Shown here: one piece after another, positions 33,652 through 44,889 of the stretch
Position numbering within the stretch: the stretch's first letter is position 1
Layout: every line of letters starts with the position of its first letter
Source of the DNA: Reticulascus tulasneorum
Lineage: Eukaryota; Ascomycota; Sordariomycetes; Glomerellales; Reticulascaceae
DNA: 64,000 nt
NCBI GenBank assembly: GCA_001557505.1
Contig: LSAX01000007.1
Location: 1,488,001-1,552,000, forward strand
Direction of reading: 5' to 3'
Notes under the pieces: generated by a model
Seen by the model: the letters and a program-made list of their open reading frames with translations, nothing else
What the model was told of the DNA's origin: nothing
The model's database searches: none
Program-made: the position numbers and the translations under genes

Positions 33652-35190
33652 TAGCCTTTGGATAAGATGCTTCCTGCACGGCGGACCCTCGCCTCATGCA
33701 CTGTCGGCACAATTTCTTTTTGCAACGGTCGTCTGCTATAGATTTGAACGGCTTTTCTTGTTGCATGTTCTTCCTCGAGACGGTCGGACTTGATATAAGA
33801 CTGGAAACCTCGGCTTTGATGCGGTCATGGTTCTACTTTCTATGCTGTCTATGAACTTTGCTTGATACCACGACCTGTCTATTGGGTCTTTTGTTACTTT
33901 GGTTACGAGGCGGACTTTGGCGACCGTACAAGGAAACATAATGCGGAGGACTCTGTTGATTTGATTTGGCGCGGACGGTGCCGATACTGCTTTCGCGAGA
34001 GACCATTCGGATCTACACCCCGTTTGGCCAGGAATTTCTCATGAGTGAGGACCGTCCACTGCGGATGCGGAGTTGGAAACACCGAACCAGGCGTCTGCGG
34101 ACGGCTTGCCACGGTGATAGCCACGCCCTAATGCTCTGATTTTGACGGATGATTCACGGTGATACACTTTTACGGGGGGTTCATGTTTGTCATGGGGAGG
34201 CGGTGCTTTTTGATGAGCATGAATGGAGCTTTTTATTTTTGGCGGCACCATTTCTATCTATGAATTCAGGGTGTTGGGAGATACCGGGACTGCGTGATGT
34301 CGACACTGGAGAGGGATGGGGAATATCTTGGGGCGGCGCTGTAGATAGGTAGGCGTCTGGGGAACTGGATGGTGTGATGCCCAGGGAAATGTTGTGGGCG
34401 GTGGGTGGGCGGCATGGAGTCATCGCTACGTTGCGTAGATCATTGGCAACCGATGATATATACAGAGATACCTTGTTCAAATCTGCACCTCTCACTACGC
34501 GTGGCTCATGTGATTCTCGGGCATTGACTAAACTTTGACCAATTCCTGCGGACAGTGATGGGTGGCGAAGCAGTGGGAAGCCTGTGTGGGCTCACTGCCA
34601 TGTCGCCATGTCGTATGACAACGAATCTGATTGCCGTAGCTTATATCAGTTCGTCTGGAGCTACCGGTAGACAGGCAATGGATGTATGTCCATGGATAAC
34701 CACGTCATCTTTTGGAAGGCTTGTGGGCTGGTTGCCAGCAACAATGATCCTGAAACACCCTAATGCTGAGATTGAGATACCTTTATTCGACCATGATCAA
34801 GAGTGTGATGAGAGAACCCCCGTCAACAGTCTAGGCCGGTGCTATCACATCAAATTTAAAGCTTTCGCCGAGCACAAAAGGATTCAGGGGCAGCATTTAA
34901 ACAGGATCAATGAGGTTTTGAGAAATGCGTGTATTTCTCAGTAGTGGTGGCTGCGTAGCCGATGCCGCAATGAAGAATCCATGACGAATGTACAGCCGAG
35001 TACGTGGGTTCAAAAGACCCATCCATTCATACCATTCCCTGCGAGCCTTTCCGAGAGATGCGACGAGCAGGCGCGGAAATTGCGGCCCCTCGTCTGTTCC
35101 CCTCCCATCCCCGTGTCCATGCCTCTTAAACTTGATATCGCCCTCATGCCCAATTACCAAGACGTTCCTAGAGTTGTATCGAAGCGGGAT
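33652..35190. other. Convergent intergenic region, areA / eS30
   Basis: About 1.5 kb between the areA stop and the eS30 stop on the opposite strand. It should contain the long areA 3' UTR; in Aspergillus the areA 3' UTR controls mRNA stability. No further gene is supported; small frames at 34555-34944 and 34981-35220 show no family features. Confidence 0.5.
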
Positions 35191-35723
35191 TTATGTTGTG
35201 GGGTTGGGGTTCATCGTTAAGGATGTTAGTTTTTTCCCCGGTACTCAAAGCCAGTACCTGCGAAGGTCTGGGGGGAAATCGGTTGCTTACCTTCCTCTTG
35301 CCTCCGGTGAGCTGCACGTTCACGAAACGGCGGGTGTATGTGAGTCTCTTCTTGGCTCGGCCCTTGGCTGTGATGGAGTCAGTTACCAAAGCTGGTTGGG
35401 GAGGAGTCGGGGACTTCAGTACGTGTCTTCTTCTTCTCGGTCTTCTCAACCTCTGCATGGCGGATAAATGTCAGCACGTAGTCTCATCAAAAACACCAGC
35501 TGCCACAAATTCCTCCGCGACGGTCCCAGAACTGCGTCACACGTCGAAATTTTGAGAGATGATAGTCGGCGGACAGCAGGACTCAAGCAGGGACAGAGTG
35601 GCGGTACTGACTTGGGGTTTGTGACTTGACCTTGCCAGCTCGTGCGAGCGAACCGTGGACCTGGAACGACCGTTAACATCGTCCTGCTGCACTCAGAAAT
35701 CCACCTCCTCGTACCTTTCCCAT
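35191..35723 (-). CDS. rps30: Ribosomal protein eS30
   Basis: This is a component of the 40S subunit. Exons are 35715-35723 (only MGK), 35612-35660, 35423-35452, 35291-35367 and probably 35191-35214. The joined frame reads VHGSLARAGKVKSQTPK, VEKTEKKKTPKGRAKKR and LTYTRRFVNVQLTGGKRK, then MNPNPTT, 70 residues in all and a close match to fungal eS30. There is no ubiquitin-like fusion. Introns of 54, 159, 55 and 76 bp are inferred, a dense pattern usual for fungal ribosomal-protein genes. The last intron is abnormal. It has a GTAAGC donor and a CTAAC branch, but the base pair before the final exon is CG, not AG. Without splicing the frame continues for another 40 codons. A TCTAG acceptor further on would give a different short C-terminus. 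The final exon is inferred from family similarity. Confidence 0.9.
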
Positions 35724-37099
35724 GATTGCGGTGTTGTGATGTGTTCGGTTGTTGTAGAGGGTTGTCGTCGATGGGTGTTGTGCGGTGGCGACGATGAGGT
35801 TGTCAAATTTGACGCTGGTGATCCGAGTCAGAGGGAGATTCGCGCAAATTCCGGATGTGTGGGAAAACCCTGGTCACGTGGTTTGCTGACAAAGGCGACT
35901 CGAACTGGTACGGAACCAAGTGGTTTGGCAAAGGCGGGTGGGCACGGTGGGGTAAAGATTTGGAGCGGGGCAGTTCGCAATCGCAAATGCAGTGTACCAT
36001 CAGGTCTCTCAGTCAGTCAGATTTGAGTTCGACGAGAGTTTGCTTAGGTAAACTATTGTGTTTCTTTTCCCCTAACTGGCAACCAGTCTCCTCATCTCCT
36101 TTTTTATAGATCTTACATGTTCTTCTCTCGGTTCGCACCCGCTACGAGCTCAAAGCCAAGGCCGCCCGCCGCCGCCGCGCGCGCAGTGTGTGCTTGGCCT
36201 TGCAAGTTTGCACCTGGAGCACATGGGACACGCCCTGAAGGTACGTAGCAGCCAGGACAGTGAGCTCTTTTCTCGACCTTCCACATCAAGACCAAATTTT
36301 AAGAGTCTTATGGAGGCGGATATTTTACGAACAAACGATGCTTCCGTGTCGGCATTTCAGTCTACTCGACCAGCTGCTCAGGTCACGTACGAGTGCTGAA
36401 CTAGGCGTAGGCAGTCAATCGCTCGAAAGAGGGTTTAGGACTGGGGACGATGCTAACTACTTGGATTGTGCCCTCCCCGGTGTCCCAGTATCACACGGTA
36501 AGGCCACAGAGAGCGAGGAGATTTTCCTCCTGCTCCTATCACCGCCCGTACCTTGTGCCTGTCTACGCACTCTTGACTGGGTGGGTTTTCCTTGTAATAA
36601 CTTAGCCTTGACTGGGAAAAAAGCTGTTGGCGTGGGCTGGGCAGTGTCTTGGCCCGGGCGTGATCATGCCACCCAGAGTCCCTGCAAGATATGCCGCTAG
36701 ACGCCTTGGGTCGGCTTATTTAGATCTGATAAGATTGAACTCGACCCCAACTCGTCTCTCATCACCCCGTCGGAACTTCAGAACCACCTCATCAGTCATC
36801 ACATGCTCGCTTGGCTGTGGCACCCTACTTAATCTACTTTCCTCTCTGAGCCATTTCTTACCCAGACACAGACCCGTTTCTTTGTTGTCAGGCCTGACGC
36901 TGGACAAATCTCGAGGCAAACAAAAAGCTGGCATCCTCTCTCACCGTTTGTTGCTGAGATTCTAGACGGCTACCTACCACATCCACCTCATCGCTTGGCC
37001 TTCCGAGATCGCACGAGCTAAGCTCCCCATAGCCTCCAACTTCCTCGAGTGAGGATATTCTTGACTCGACTCATCTTCAATCATCACTGCACCACCACG
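35724..37099. promoter_or_regulatory. Divergent promoter region, eS30 / CREG-like gene
   Basis: About 1.4 kb between divergent start codons. A CACGTG E-box lies at about 35874-35879, some 150 bp upstream of the eS30 start, and the region near the CREG-like start is pyrimidine-rich. No gene is supported. Confidence 0.5.
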
Positions 37100-37912
37100 A
37101 TGAAGACAATCCCGTTCCTAAGCTGCCTGGCGGCGGCCCAGGCTATCACGTTCCCGCCAGCTGAACACGTCTTTGCCAACTCACCAACCTCGGAATCCAC
37201 CACCAAAATCCCAACCTCATATGAATCCGCCGTGATGGGCCGCCGGATCCTGGCGCTCACCAAGCTGGCCACTTTCTCAACCGTCTTCCCAGACTCCCAC
37301 TCCAATCAGGACTCGCCGGCCACCCAGGAGCGCCGACCGGAGGGCCTTGAAGGCATCCCAATTGGCATGATGGATTACATCGCCGACTGTGAGGACGGCG
37401 GAAACCCCAGCATCCTGGCCATCAACATTGCAACCACTTTCAAGAACGTCCGCGCCGGCTCCAATATCTCCGTCTCGCTGCACTGGACGCCGCCATACCC
37501 GCCCTCCCAGCGCATCTCCCTCTCCTCCTTCTTTTCTTTCTCCTCCTCGGCCCCAGACACAGTGCCATTCTCCGCCGCCAATCTCCCGCGCTTGTCCCTC
37601 CTGGGAACCCTGGAGCCCATCTCCGCCGACCCCGTTGCAAAAGTCAAGCTTGCAAGCTGTTTTGTAAAGACCCACCCGGACGCAAAGTACTGGCTGCCCG
37701 GTAACCCAATCCACGAGTCCGAATGGGTGCGCCTGGTCGTGAAAAAGGTTTACTGGGTCGGCGGCTTCGGGGACCGGGCCTACATTGGCTGGATTCCGGT
37801 CGAGGAATGGAGCAGTGTCACGAAGGAAGAGTGGCAGGGCATCGAGCTGCCGGGAGAGAGGAAGGGGTGGCATGAGTGGGCCTTGGGCAGCTGGGCTGGG
37901 GGCGATCTGTGA
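37100..37912 (+). CDS. Secreted CREG-like protein, FMN-binding split barrel fold
   Basis: This is a single-exon protein of 270 residues from the Met at 37100. An earlier in-frame Met at 37049 adds 17 non-conserved residues ahead of a good signal peptide (MKTIPFLSCLAAAQA), so the later start is preferred. The mature part matches CREG/pyridoxamine-oxidase-like fungal proteins: ESAVMGRRILALTKLATFST, GMMDYIADCEDGGNPSIL, INIATTFKNVRAGSNISVSL, then ASCFVKTHPDAKYWLPGN and VYWVGGFGDRAYIGWIPVEE. CREG proteins have the split-barrel fold but usually lack cofactor and enzyme activity. The fungal members are secretory or vacuolar with no established role. One N-glycosylation site (NIS) lies in a conserved strand. 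It is divergent from eS30 and convergent with the large unknown gene. Confidence 0.87.
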   Translation: MKTIPFLSCLAAAQAITFPPAEHVFANSPTSESTTKIPTSYESAVMGRRILALTKLATFSTVFPDSHSNQDSPATQERRPEGLEGIPIGMMDYIADCEDGGNPSILAINIATTFKNVRAGSNISVSLHWTPPYPPSQRISLSSFFSFSSSAPDTVPFSAANLPRLSLLGTLEPISADPVAKVKLASCFVKTHPDAKYWLPGNPIHESEWVRLVVKKVYWVGGFGDRAYIGWIPVEEWSSVTKEEWQGIELPGERKGWHEWALGSWAGGDL

Positions 37913-38333
37913 TTTGGCTGGGCATTGCTTTGAGCTTTCGAGCTTTTGGGCCCAGCGATGTTGATGGGGGGGATATTGCTGATATGACGACTACATACTC
38001 GGCTCGCTAGTCATACTCGTGTAAGAGAAATGGAATGCTTCAAATTTGAATTTATGACTCTGTTAGCCACGAATAGCACATCACATTGCAAAGAGAACCA
38101 TTGATTACTGCATTCGACTAAGGGGTATCGTATTATCCTTCCACTTAATCATACAAAATCATTTAGTCTTTCAATCATCCGCAAAGCAACGCTATGCATA
38201 CCCGCACCGTTTTTGGGCCAACCTTCATTCCAAGTCCCAGCAAAAAGACGGCTTATACCTCCCGTCCCATACAATTCCCAACCGTGGTTTTAGACCCGCG
38301 ACTACTCCCATAAATGTCGCCTCGCCAGTCGAC
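37913..38333. other. Convergent 3' flanks
   Basis: About 420 bp between convergent stop codons. It is A+T-rich and should hold both 3' UTRs. Nothing else is seen. Confidence 0.5.
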
Positions 38334-41300
38334 CTAATCGACCCTTATGATAACCTTCCAAGCCAACGCCCCCGCCTCTCGAATCGCACACGCCAGACAG
38401 CCCCTTCTCCGCCTCGAGATAAGGGCATTCCAGCCCTTCTCTGCACAGAACGCCCGTACCAAAATCTCCATGTCGCTGCCAAACTGTCGTCTCCTAGACT
38501 CTAGATGCATCTTCGCGGCCGCAGGGCTCGCGCCTTCCGATGTACGGTCTAGGATTGGGGAGGTCGGCGTCTCCTGCGTCTGCATTTGCGGAGTGAAGCC
38601 CGTGATGCAGTCGATTACTAGGACGCGTGGGGTGGAGTTGCTGGAGGGTGAGGTAGAAGGTTTGCGAATGGAGGCGGTGTTGGAGAGGAGGTCGTTGAGG
38701 GTGGACGAATGGGATTGCAGTAGCTCGGAGAGGTGGATCACCGTGTAAGTGTAAACCTTGTGAAGGGGATGGCCTGCGCAGGTTAGTTGCGCCCGTAGAG
38801 GCCTTGTTCTGGACGGGTCCTTACCTGTGATGATTGATAGACCGGCACTCTTTCCTGCGAACTCGTTGGAGACATCAATCTGTTGAATAGTGGGACTAGA
38901 TGGCGACTTGATTACTTTGACGCGAGACGATGGCGCGCAAGGATGCGCCGTAACGAAGTATACATCACTCGTCAGAGCCAAATCATACTCCTTGTTCTCT
39001 TCACCCGTGGAGCCGACGGAAAAGGTGATGGATGACGGGTATGTATGGATTTCTGGTGCTTTGCTAAATTCCGAGAACGGGGTGTTCATGTTTTCTTCGG
39101 TCGGAGTTGTGTGGACTGAGTCGACCGGCGCAAAGAGATTGAGAGACCGGAGATCGACCGTGAGAGATGGAGGCGGTTCGGGATAGTTGTTCTCGAAGGG
39201 GATGATGAAGTCGGCCGGAAGCACTGAATTGGGGTCCGTATCACCCAGAACGCACGAATCCCTCTCGATATGAGTTTTGGCCCAAAGCCTGGCTTTCTTG
39301 CCCGTTTTCTGGGTATCCTCTGCGATTGCAGTTAGCACTTTCCCAAGCTGTTCGTAAACAAGAAGTCGAGGCCTACCTGGAACCTCCTCGCTCTCGATAT
39401 TCACCCACCCATCACCTAGCCCGTGAGGGGTGATATCACTGGAAATCCACCCCATGCACTCGGCAGAACCTTTACCAGCGGCCAATACACGGCCTACGAT
39501 ACAAGCCGTGCTCCAGAAGCTCTTGCCGCCGTAGACAAACCCGCCACAGAGGTTCGCCATTGACCCTAATTTGGTCATTGCCTCCTTGTCGTTTTCGAGT
39601 AACGTCGACATAATAAAATGGTTCAGTCCTTCTCCCGGCAACATGAACCCGGAAATATATGACTTTGAAATCCAGCCTGATGGGTGTAACGCAGCCGCAA
39701 CCTTGCGCCTCCTCGACGGCATCCTGGTTACGTCTGCCTCAGCTCTTCCGCCACCAAAATAGGATGACCTCCTGGTATCACTGGTCATAGGTGTCTGCAG
39801 TGGTGTATGAATCGGGGTCGCCCCTGACACGTCCCGGACATTGTCAGATATTCGGGTTGCGTAAGTGTCAATATCGGGCCATCGAAGTTTGCGGGCAAAG
39901 TGCGTCAGACCATCCACTTGTCGCTGGTCGTGTCTCCCCTTGATTGTGTAAACCGGTATCTGATGCTCGTTCTGATGATGTTCGTGTTCATAATGATGCA
40001 GAGTCATCTTCCCTGCCAGGGAAGCCAGCCAGCCCGTCGTATTCTGAGCTTGGATCGGCTGTGCTGGATTGATTTTGATTTCCTCCACATCGATATTCTC
40101 AAGCCAGGCCCTGGCGAGATGCATTGACCATTTCACTGCGCAGGTCGCATCTTTCTCAAACCGATGAATCTCGGCCGGCTTTATGCTCTCGATCCCCAAT
40201 TCTTCCCCTTCCGTAATAGCATCCAACCTTATTAGAAGCTCGCACGCAAGTAATATCTGCAGCAATAACCAATACCTTTCCTCTTTTCTCTCATCGCTGG
40301 TCTCAGCATCCTGGATTTCGATGCCGTCCTCAACATCATCTAACTGAAAACTGCCCCAAAGGATCTGGCCCAACCTAATCCGCCACTCGACGTGGGAAAA
40401 GTCGGTCCACACATTTGGCGTTCCAAGCACCTTGAGCAGAGCCTGTATTTGCACCGACAAACTGTAAGGGTCGTGGTGGTCAATTACGCGAGTGGGGGGA
40501 TGCAGGATTCCCAGGAACAGCTCGTTATACAGAGTGTTGGAGAGTCGCTTCTGAACCTTGTGCTCTTTGTATCTCTCCCCGTTCTTGATGAGCTGGTCGA
40601 GAATCGCAGGCTCCTCCAGATGGCGCAAGCCGTCCTTGGAGGTCAGCAGCTTCTGACGCTGCTCGACAATGGCTTTCGCCTTGGAGCCCATGCTGTCAAA
40701 GCCAAACTGCTCCTCCTGGAGGGCATCGGCTACCGAGATTTCCAGAGCAGCCTGGTATCCCATCGTCCCCTTCTCCAGGCCCTGCATACTGAGCATGTTA
40801 GGCCGTTCTCGACACCTAGGATAGAAATGGGCCCGCTTCCGGTCCTTATCCCGCTGTCGAGCTGCCACATCGTGATTTAGATCCCTCGTCAAATGGGGCC
40901 ATGCTGTGACGCATCCCCAAGCTTTGTCCTCAATTTGGGCATGGTCGTTCAAGTCCCTGATCCTCAAGTCCTCGTCCCAGGGGAAAGCCACTGATGGATG
41001 CGGGGCACCAGTAAAGTGGCCCTCGGAACGGGCAAAGAACTGAGGAGCCCCCGAGAAGAGCTTCTCTATATCGTTCTCGCTCAAAGTAGCCATGATTCTG
41101 TGCAATTTCAGAACCGGCTTCGGGGGAGGGCCATTGGCCTTTTCGCTGTCTGGCGGAGGCGGGGACGGTAGTGGCTTATTCGAGTTGAGGGGGGTTAATC
41201 GAGGCGAGAGTGGCGTCTCGGGTGTGGGTGAGACCTGTTGAAATTGAAGTAAGACAGTCTCTTGTCAGTCTAAGAATCCAATTGTACGGTAGGCAGAGAA

Positions 41301-41911
41301 TTGAAATCGAAAGAAAGAATCCGGTGCCTTTGTACAGGGATTCGGGGGCAAATGACAATGTCGGATGCTTTGCGTGGTCTCATGAATATGAATAATAGGA
41401 ACGTTTTGGCCATGTTGATCACGCGGGGAAAGTAGTGATGGGCGTCTGGGGGCTGGGCAGGGGGAGGGGGGGAGGGGAGATGGATGCCGATAGTTCTGCG
41501 GCCAGGGCAGCGCGGAACATGCAACTGACGAGTGGTGCATGGTAAGGTAAGGTAGTGGACTGACGAAGGAGAATTGGGATTGGAAAGAATTGAGCTGGGA
41601 CGACATACTGTGCCTTCAGCTTTCTGGAGCAGCTCCGCACTTCCCCGATTCCCTCTTCCTCTCGTTCGGTTCAGGAAGCCTTGGAGAAGGTCCCGCTTGG
41701 ATTTGGAGAGCCTGCGCTCTCGATCGCTGCTGCTGCTGGTCGTGGCGCCGCCTTCGTTGCTGGATTTATCTGCTTGCCCATCGTCCAGTGGCTGCTTGGA
41801 CCCTCGTCTGAAGTCTCTGAACACCGAGAAAGAAGGCATCTTGCCGGGTACATCCCCCCCTTCGCTCTCGCCAAGTTTACTTTTCGGCCGATCTTCTGGG
41901 CTTTTATTCAA
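38334..41911 (-). CDS. Large conserved-looking protein of unknown function (1031 aa)
   Basis: I do not recognise a family. Exons are 41609-41911, 39377-41234, 38825-39319 and 38334-38773. The first intron (374 bp) joins two open frames in phase at ACA|GTATGT...CAACAG. The other two (57 and 51 bp) are in-frame, stop-free introns with textbook donors and CTAAC branches. The N-terminus is basic and Ser-rich (RRLSKSKRDLLQGFLNRTRG), then Pro-rich. A large, mostly helical domain of ordinary composition follows (FFARSEGHFTGAPHPSVAFP, HLTRDLNHDVAARQRDKDRK). A Gly-rich segment comes next (MANLCGGFVYGGKSFWSTAC), then a C-terminal region (RVLVIDCITGFTPQMQTQE, EKGWNALISRRRRGCLACAI). There is no signal peptide and there are no clear membrane helices. 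The start may instead be the Met at 41839 (MPSFSVFRDF). Length and composition argue for a real structured protein. Confidence 0.82.
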
Positions 41912-43940
41912 CGGTAGCCTGCAGGCGAGGGAACGTTAATGATGCAGGCGGGAAGACGACGGCCAGGCACAGGAATGGCTTGCAGCTTGGAGGAAGGGAA
42001 AGAGGCGGACGAGGTCCGAAGGAGACAAATGGGACAGGAAAGAAGAAGACGAGGATTAGAAGAGAAGAAGAAGAAACAAAAGATGGAAGAAGGGAAGGGG
42101 GTAGAGCAGGAAGCAAAAACAAGAAATGAAATGAGAGAGGGATAGATCGGTATCGAGAAGATACATAGATAGATAGCTTCGTGCATACCCAAGAAACCTG
42201 TCAGCCAGTCAAGCAAGCAAGCAAGCCTGTGTTATCTCTCGTTTGAAGTGCTGGGCAAAACAGTCCACTTCCTCCGCTAGTTCATTCAGTCGTGTTCCTG
42301 GTTTGCCGCTGTCTCAGATCTCGCCAGCTCGGTTTAAATCAAATCATCCGTCAAACCACCAGAGCTGCTATCAATGACTGTAGCCATGTACACACGAAGT
42401 CCTGTGCCCAGAAATGGCCCGGGCTCTTACAATGGCAGCGAGGGACCTATATCTGAGTCGGCACCACCCATTACAGCAAGCCAGCTTATACCCTCCATCT
42501 GTGTCAGACTGCATGAGAGCTGTGCCGGCTACCTACCTACAAGCTCGCTCCCAATAGCCCACGTTGTGCATACGAGATGCGCTACATCTGCGCACCCTAC
42601 TGCTACCTAGGCCTTTTGTGTCTGGATGCTGCACATGTAGGGAGATCACAGGCCTCTGGCTTGTTTCGAATCCATACCTCCACCAGAAGCATACCAGGTC
42701 TGGCTGGCCAGCTGGAGGAGATTGACGTTGAACCTGACTTGGCCAAGCAACGTATACGGAGGAGATTCGTTGGGGAGGGGCATTGACGCAATGGAGCCAG
42801 CAGCGGGCCTCCCATCCAACAAGTTACCCAGGGGGGGACAGTTGGTGGCTTGAGCTCAATATACCGGTTTTTATCAGGCTGACGTCTGTTCTATGTACCT
42901 TGGACTACCTAGTGCTTGTGACTAGCAGTTAGGGACCAAGCTTCTGATTCGAAATGTCAGTTCGTCCAGGTCGTGGCACAACTGTTGCATGTCTGAGGTC
43001 AATTGGAAGCTTGATTTTTGCTGAGCTACTGCTGCAAGCCGTTGATCAAAACCAGGCGGCGGCGGATCCTCTGCACCTCTGCTATGTCATGTAGTAGTGG
43101 TACACGAAGCGAGGTTCCATTGAGATTGGAGCTCTCAATTTCTCCAAGGTTCTGGAATTCCAGATCTCCAGTGCGCATGCATTTCGTTAAGCATACACTA
43201 CCGACCCCCATCACTAATTACTTCGACTCCATTATTGGTTCGTGGGGCAGCATCGGATACTACACAGGACACGCCGAACCTCATTTCCCTCCATCTTCGG
43301 CTGAATTTCAACATCTCGTGGGCCGCAGAGGCCTCTGAAACAGCGGGAACAAACCACCGCATCCCTTTGGTCAGTTACAGACTTTGAAGCGGCCAAGTTT
43401 TCTTAGGTTCCACGATATAGAACCCCACGAACGGCTGCCGCCACTAATTACACGACATGCACACGAGAAGCAAAAGAAAAGAGGCGTGGGTCACTCAAGG
43501 TAGGGTGTTCTCTAAGTAGATAGCCTACCTTTTTTTCTAGTGTTCCACAGAGACATCGAATCGACACAAGAGGTTCCGGATCAGCGGGTGGCTTGCGATC
43601 GATATTAGGTGGCTTCCATGCGTAAGCTTCCATTCATATAATCTCATATGCTCTCCGAGGTGGTCCACTTATCAGCCGTCTCGGTGCATCGTTGCAATTT
43701 CGGGGTATCATTTCATTCTCGATGCCCTCTTCTTCTGTTGAGCCCATTCTTAGTTTGGTTTCATGCTGCAAGCCTGGCCATATGCCCGCTTTCTATATGT
43801 GGAAACCCCTCATTCGAGCCCCAGCCAATGGGATTGGAGAGGAACCTTCCGGCCACAATCTTATGTGCATCGCGGCCACTCAACCATTGCTCACGAGAGG
43901 AACGTCAAGCAGATTGGATCCTTGTAGAGCTGATGGCTTT
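41912..43940. other. Intergenic, no supported gene
   Basis: About 2 kb between two minus-strand genes. The part near 41912-42300 is purine-rich on the plus strand and is probably the promoter and leader of the 1031-residue gene. It has CAAG repeats near 42209-42226 and a CTACCTACCTA tract near 42530-42541. A B-box-like TTTCGAATCC occurs near 42664 without a matching A box. Open frames are short and unrecognised. Confidence 0.45.
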
Positions 43941-44481
43941 TCAAGCTGGTGGCGTGTCGTGCACCGTGATGAGGAGGTATTTCGCGTCGGGCACGATGAT
44001 TAGCTCTTGCTTCTTCGTTCGTAGTCGTAATAGCTTCAGCTCGTCCTATTTCCCGTGTTAGGCGCTGAAGTGCGCAAGTCAACTCGATGCGTGCTGGCAA
44101 TCCACCCACCTCTGTATCCAAGTCCTGAATGAGGTTGCCAGACAAGTTCACGAATGCCCAGACCTTCGCCGCAAAGTCCTGCAAACCTTGCGATTCGTCG
44201 TTTGGGCCAGAATTGACGTCGCCGGAGAATGAGGAGCCTTGCGAAGGGAGAGCCGAGGCATTCAGCGCAGCCGCTGAGTCGAAGGAGGATAGCTGGCCGC
44301 TTGTTCGGAGAATGGCGCCGGTTGCTCGGTCGAGGGCGATGGTGGCCTTGACGCCCGACTTCTTCGATAGTCGGGAAAGCGTCTCATTCAACGCGTCTTG
44401 TCCATTAGCCTGTGACGCGGGTCAGCCATACGTCATTAGTCGGTCGCAGTGCCTACCCACTGGGGCTGCTGGGTCGGCCAT
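43941..44481 (-). CDS. Roadblock/LC7-type dynein light chain
   Basis: Exons are 44461-44481 (MADPAAP), 44110-44409 and 43941-44045, giving 141 residues. Removing the introns 44410-44460 and 44046-44109 leaves a frame that covers a full Roadblock/LC7 domain. It begins LNETLSRLSKKSGVKATIAL with DRATGAILRTSG, has a middle helix (LQDFAAKVWAFVNLSGNLIQ) and closes with LKLLRLRTKKQELIIVPD and YLLITVHD. The last part resembles the conserved 'LRIRSKK.E....PD..' region of DYNLRB. It should be a light chain of cytoplasmic dynein, involved in nuclear migration and endosome transport in hyphae. A role in a Ragulator-type complex with the same fold is an alternative. It shares a ~400-bp divergent promoter with ipi1. 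Confidence 0.86.
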
Positions 44482-44889
44482 GGCGACGGGGCCTCTACTC
44501 GTAGTTGAGCCAATGTAGTAACTAATTCAAATGCAAGCAGATGGTCGAACACGGCTGTCCTAAGAACGAAATGCAGCTGCCCCCAAGTTGTAACGTACGA
44601 AAGCTGATGGTTGGGACGATTTGGGCTGTCAAAGTCACCGCTGCCCACTATGGCTCCATTCTGCCGCCGGACACCGCTAAAATTTTCGGAAGCTTCCTGT
44701 ACGAGGTTGGGCCACTTCCTCACGATGGATGGGGTGAGTTGAGAAGTAGGAAAGCAGTCTTCTACAAAGGTTTTCTGATCAGAGTTATCCAGGCAACTTC
44801 TTCATGCCAACGTAACCGGATATTGCCACAACTTTGTATGCTTGAAATTTGAATCGGTGTCCGAAAGTCACAAGTCGACGGTAGTCAAG
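44482..44889. promoter_or_regulatory. Bidirectional promoter, roadblock light chain / ipi1
   Basis: 408 bp between divergent start codons. It should contain both promoters; no specific site was recognised. Confidence 0.5.

Noticed and set aside
38774..39376. Reading the unknown gene as one uninterrupted 923-codon frame
   Set aside because: Two in-frame segments (39320-39376, 38774-38824) have full donor, CTAAC branch and CAG acceptor signals, so they are treated as introns.
42660..42675. B-box-like TTTCGAATCC as a tRNA gene
   Set aside because: No A box and no foldable acceptor or anticodon stems nearby.
43648..44061. 137-codon plus-strand frame
   Set aside because: It overlaps the antisense last exon of the well-supported roadblock gene.
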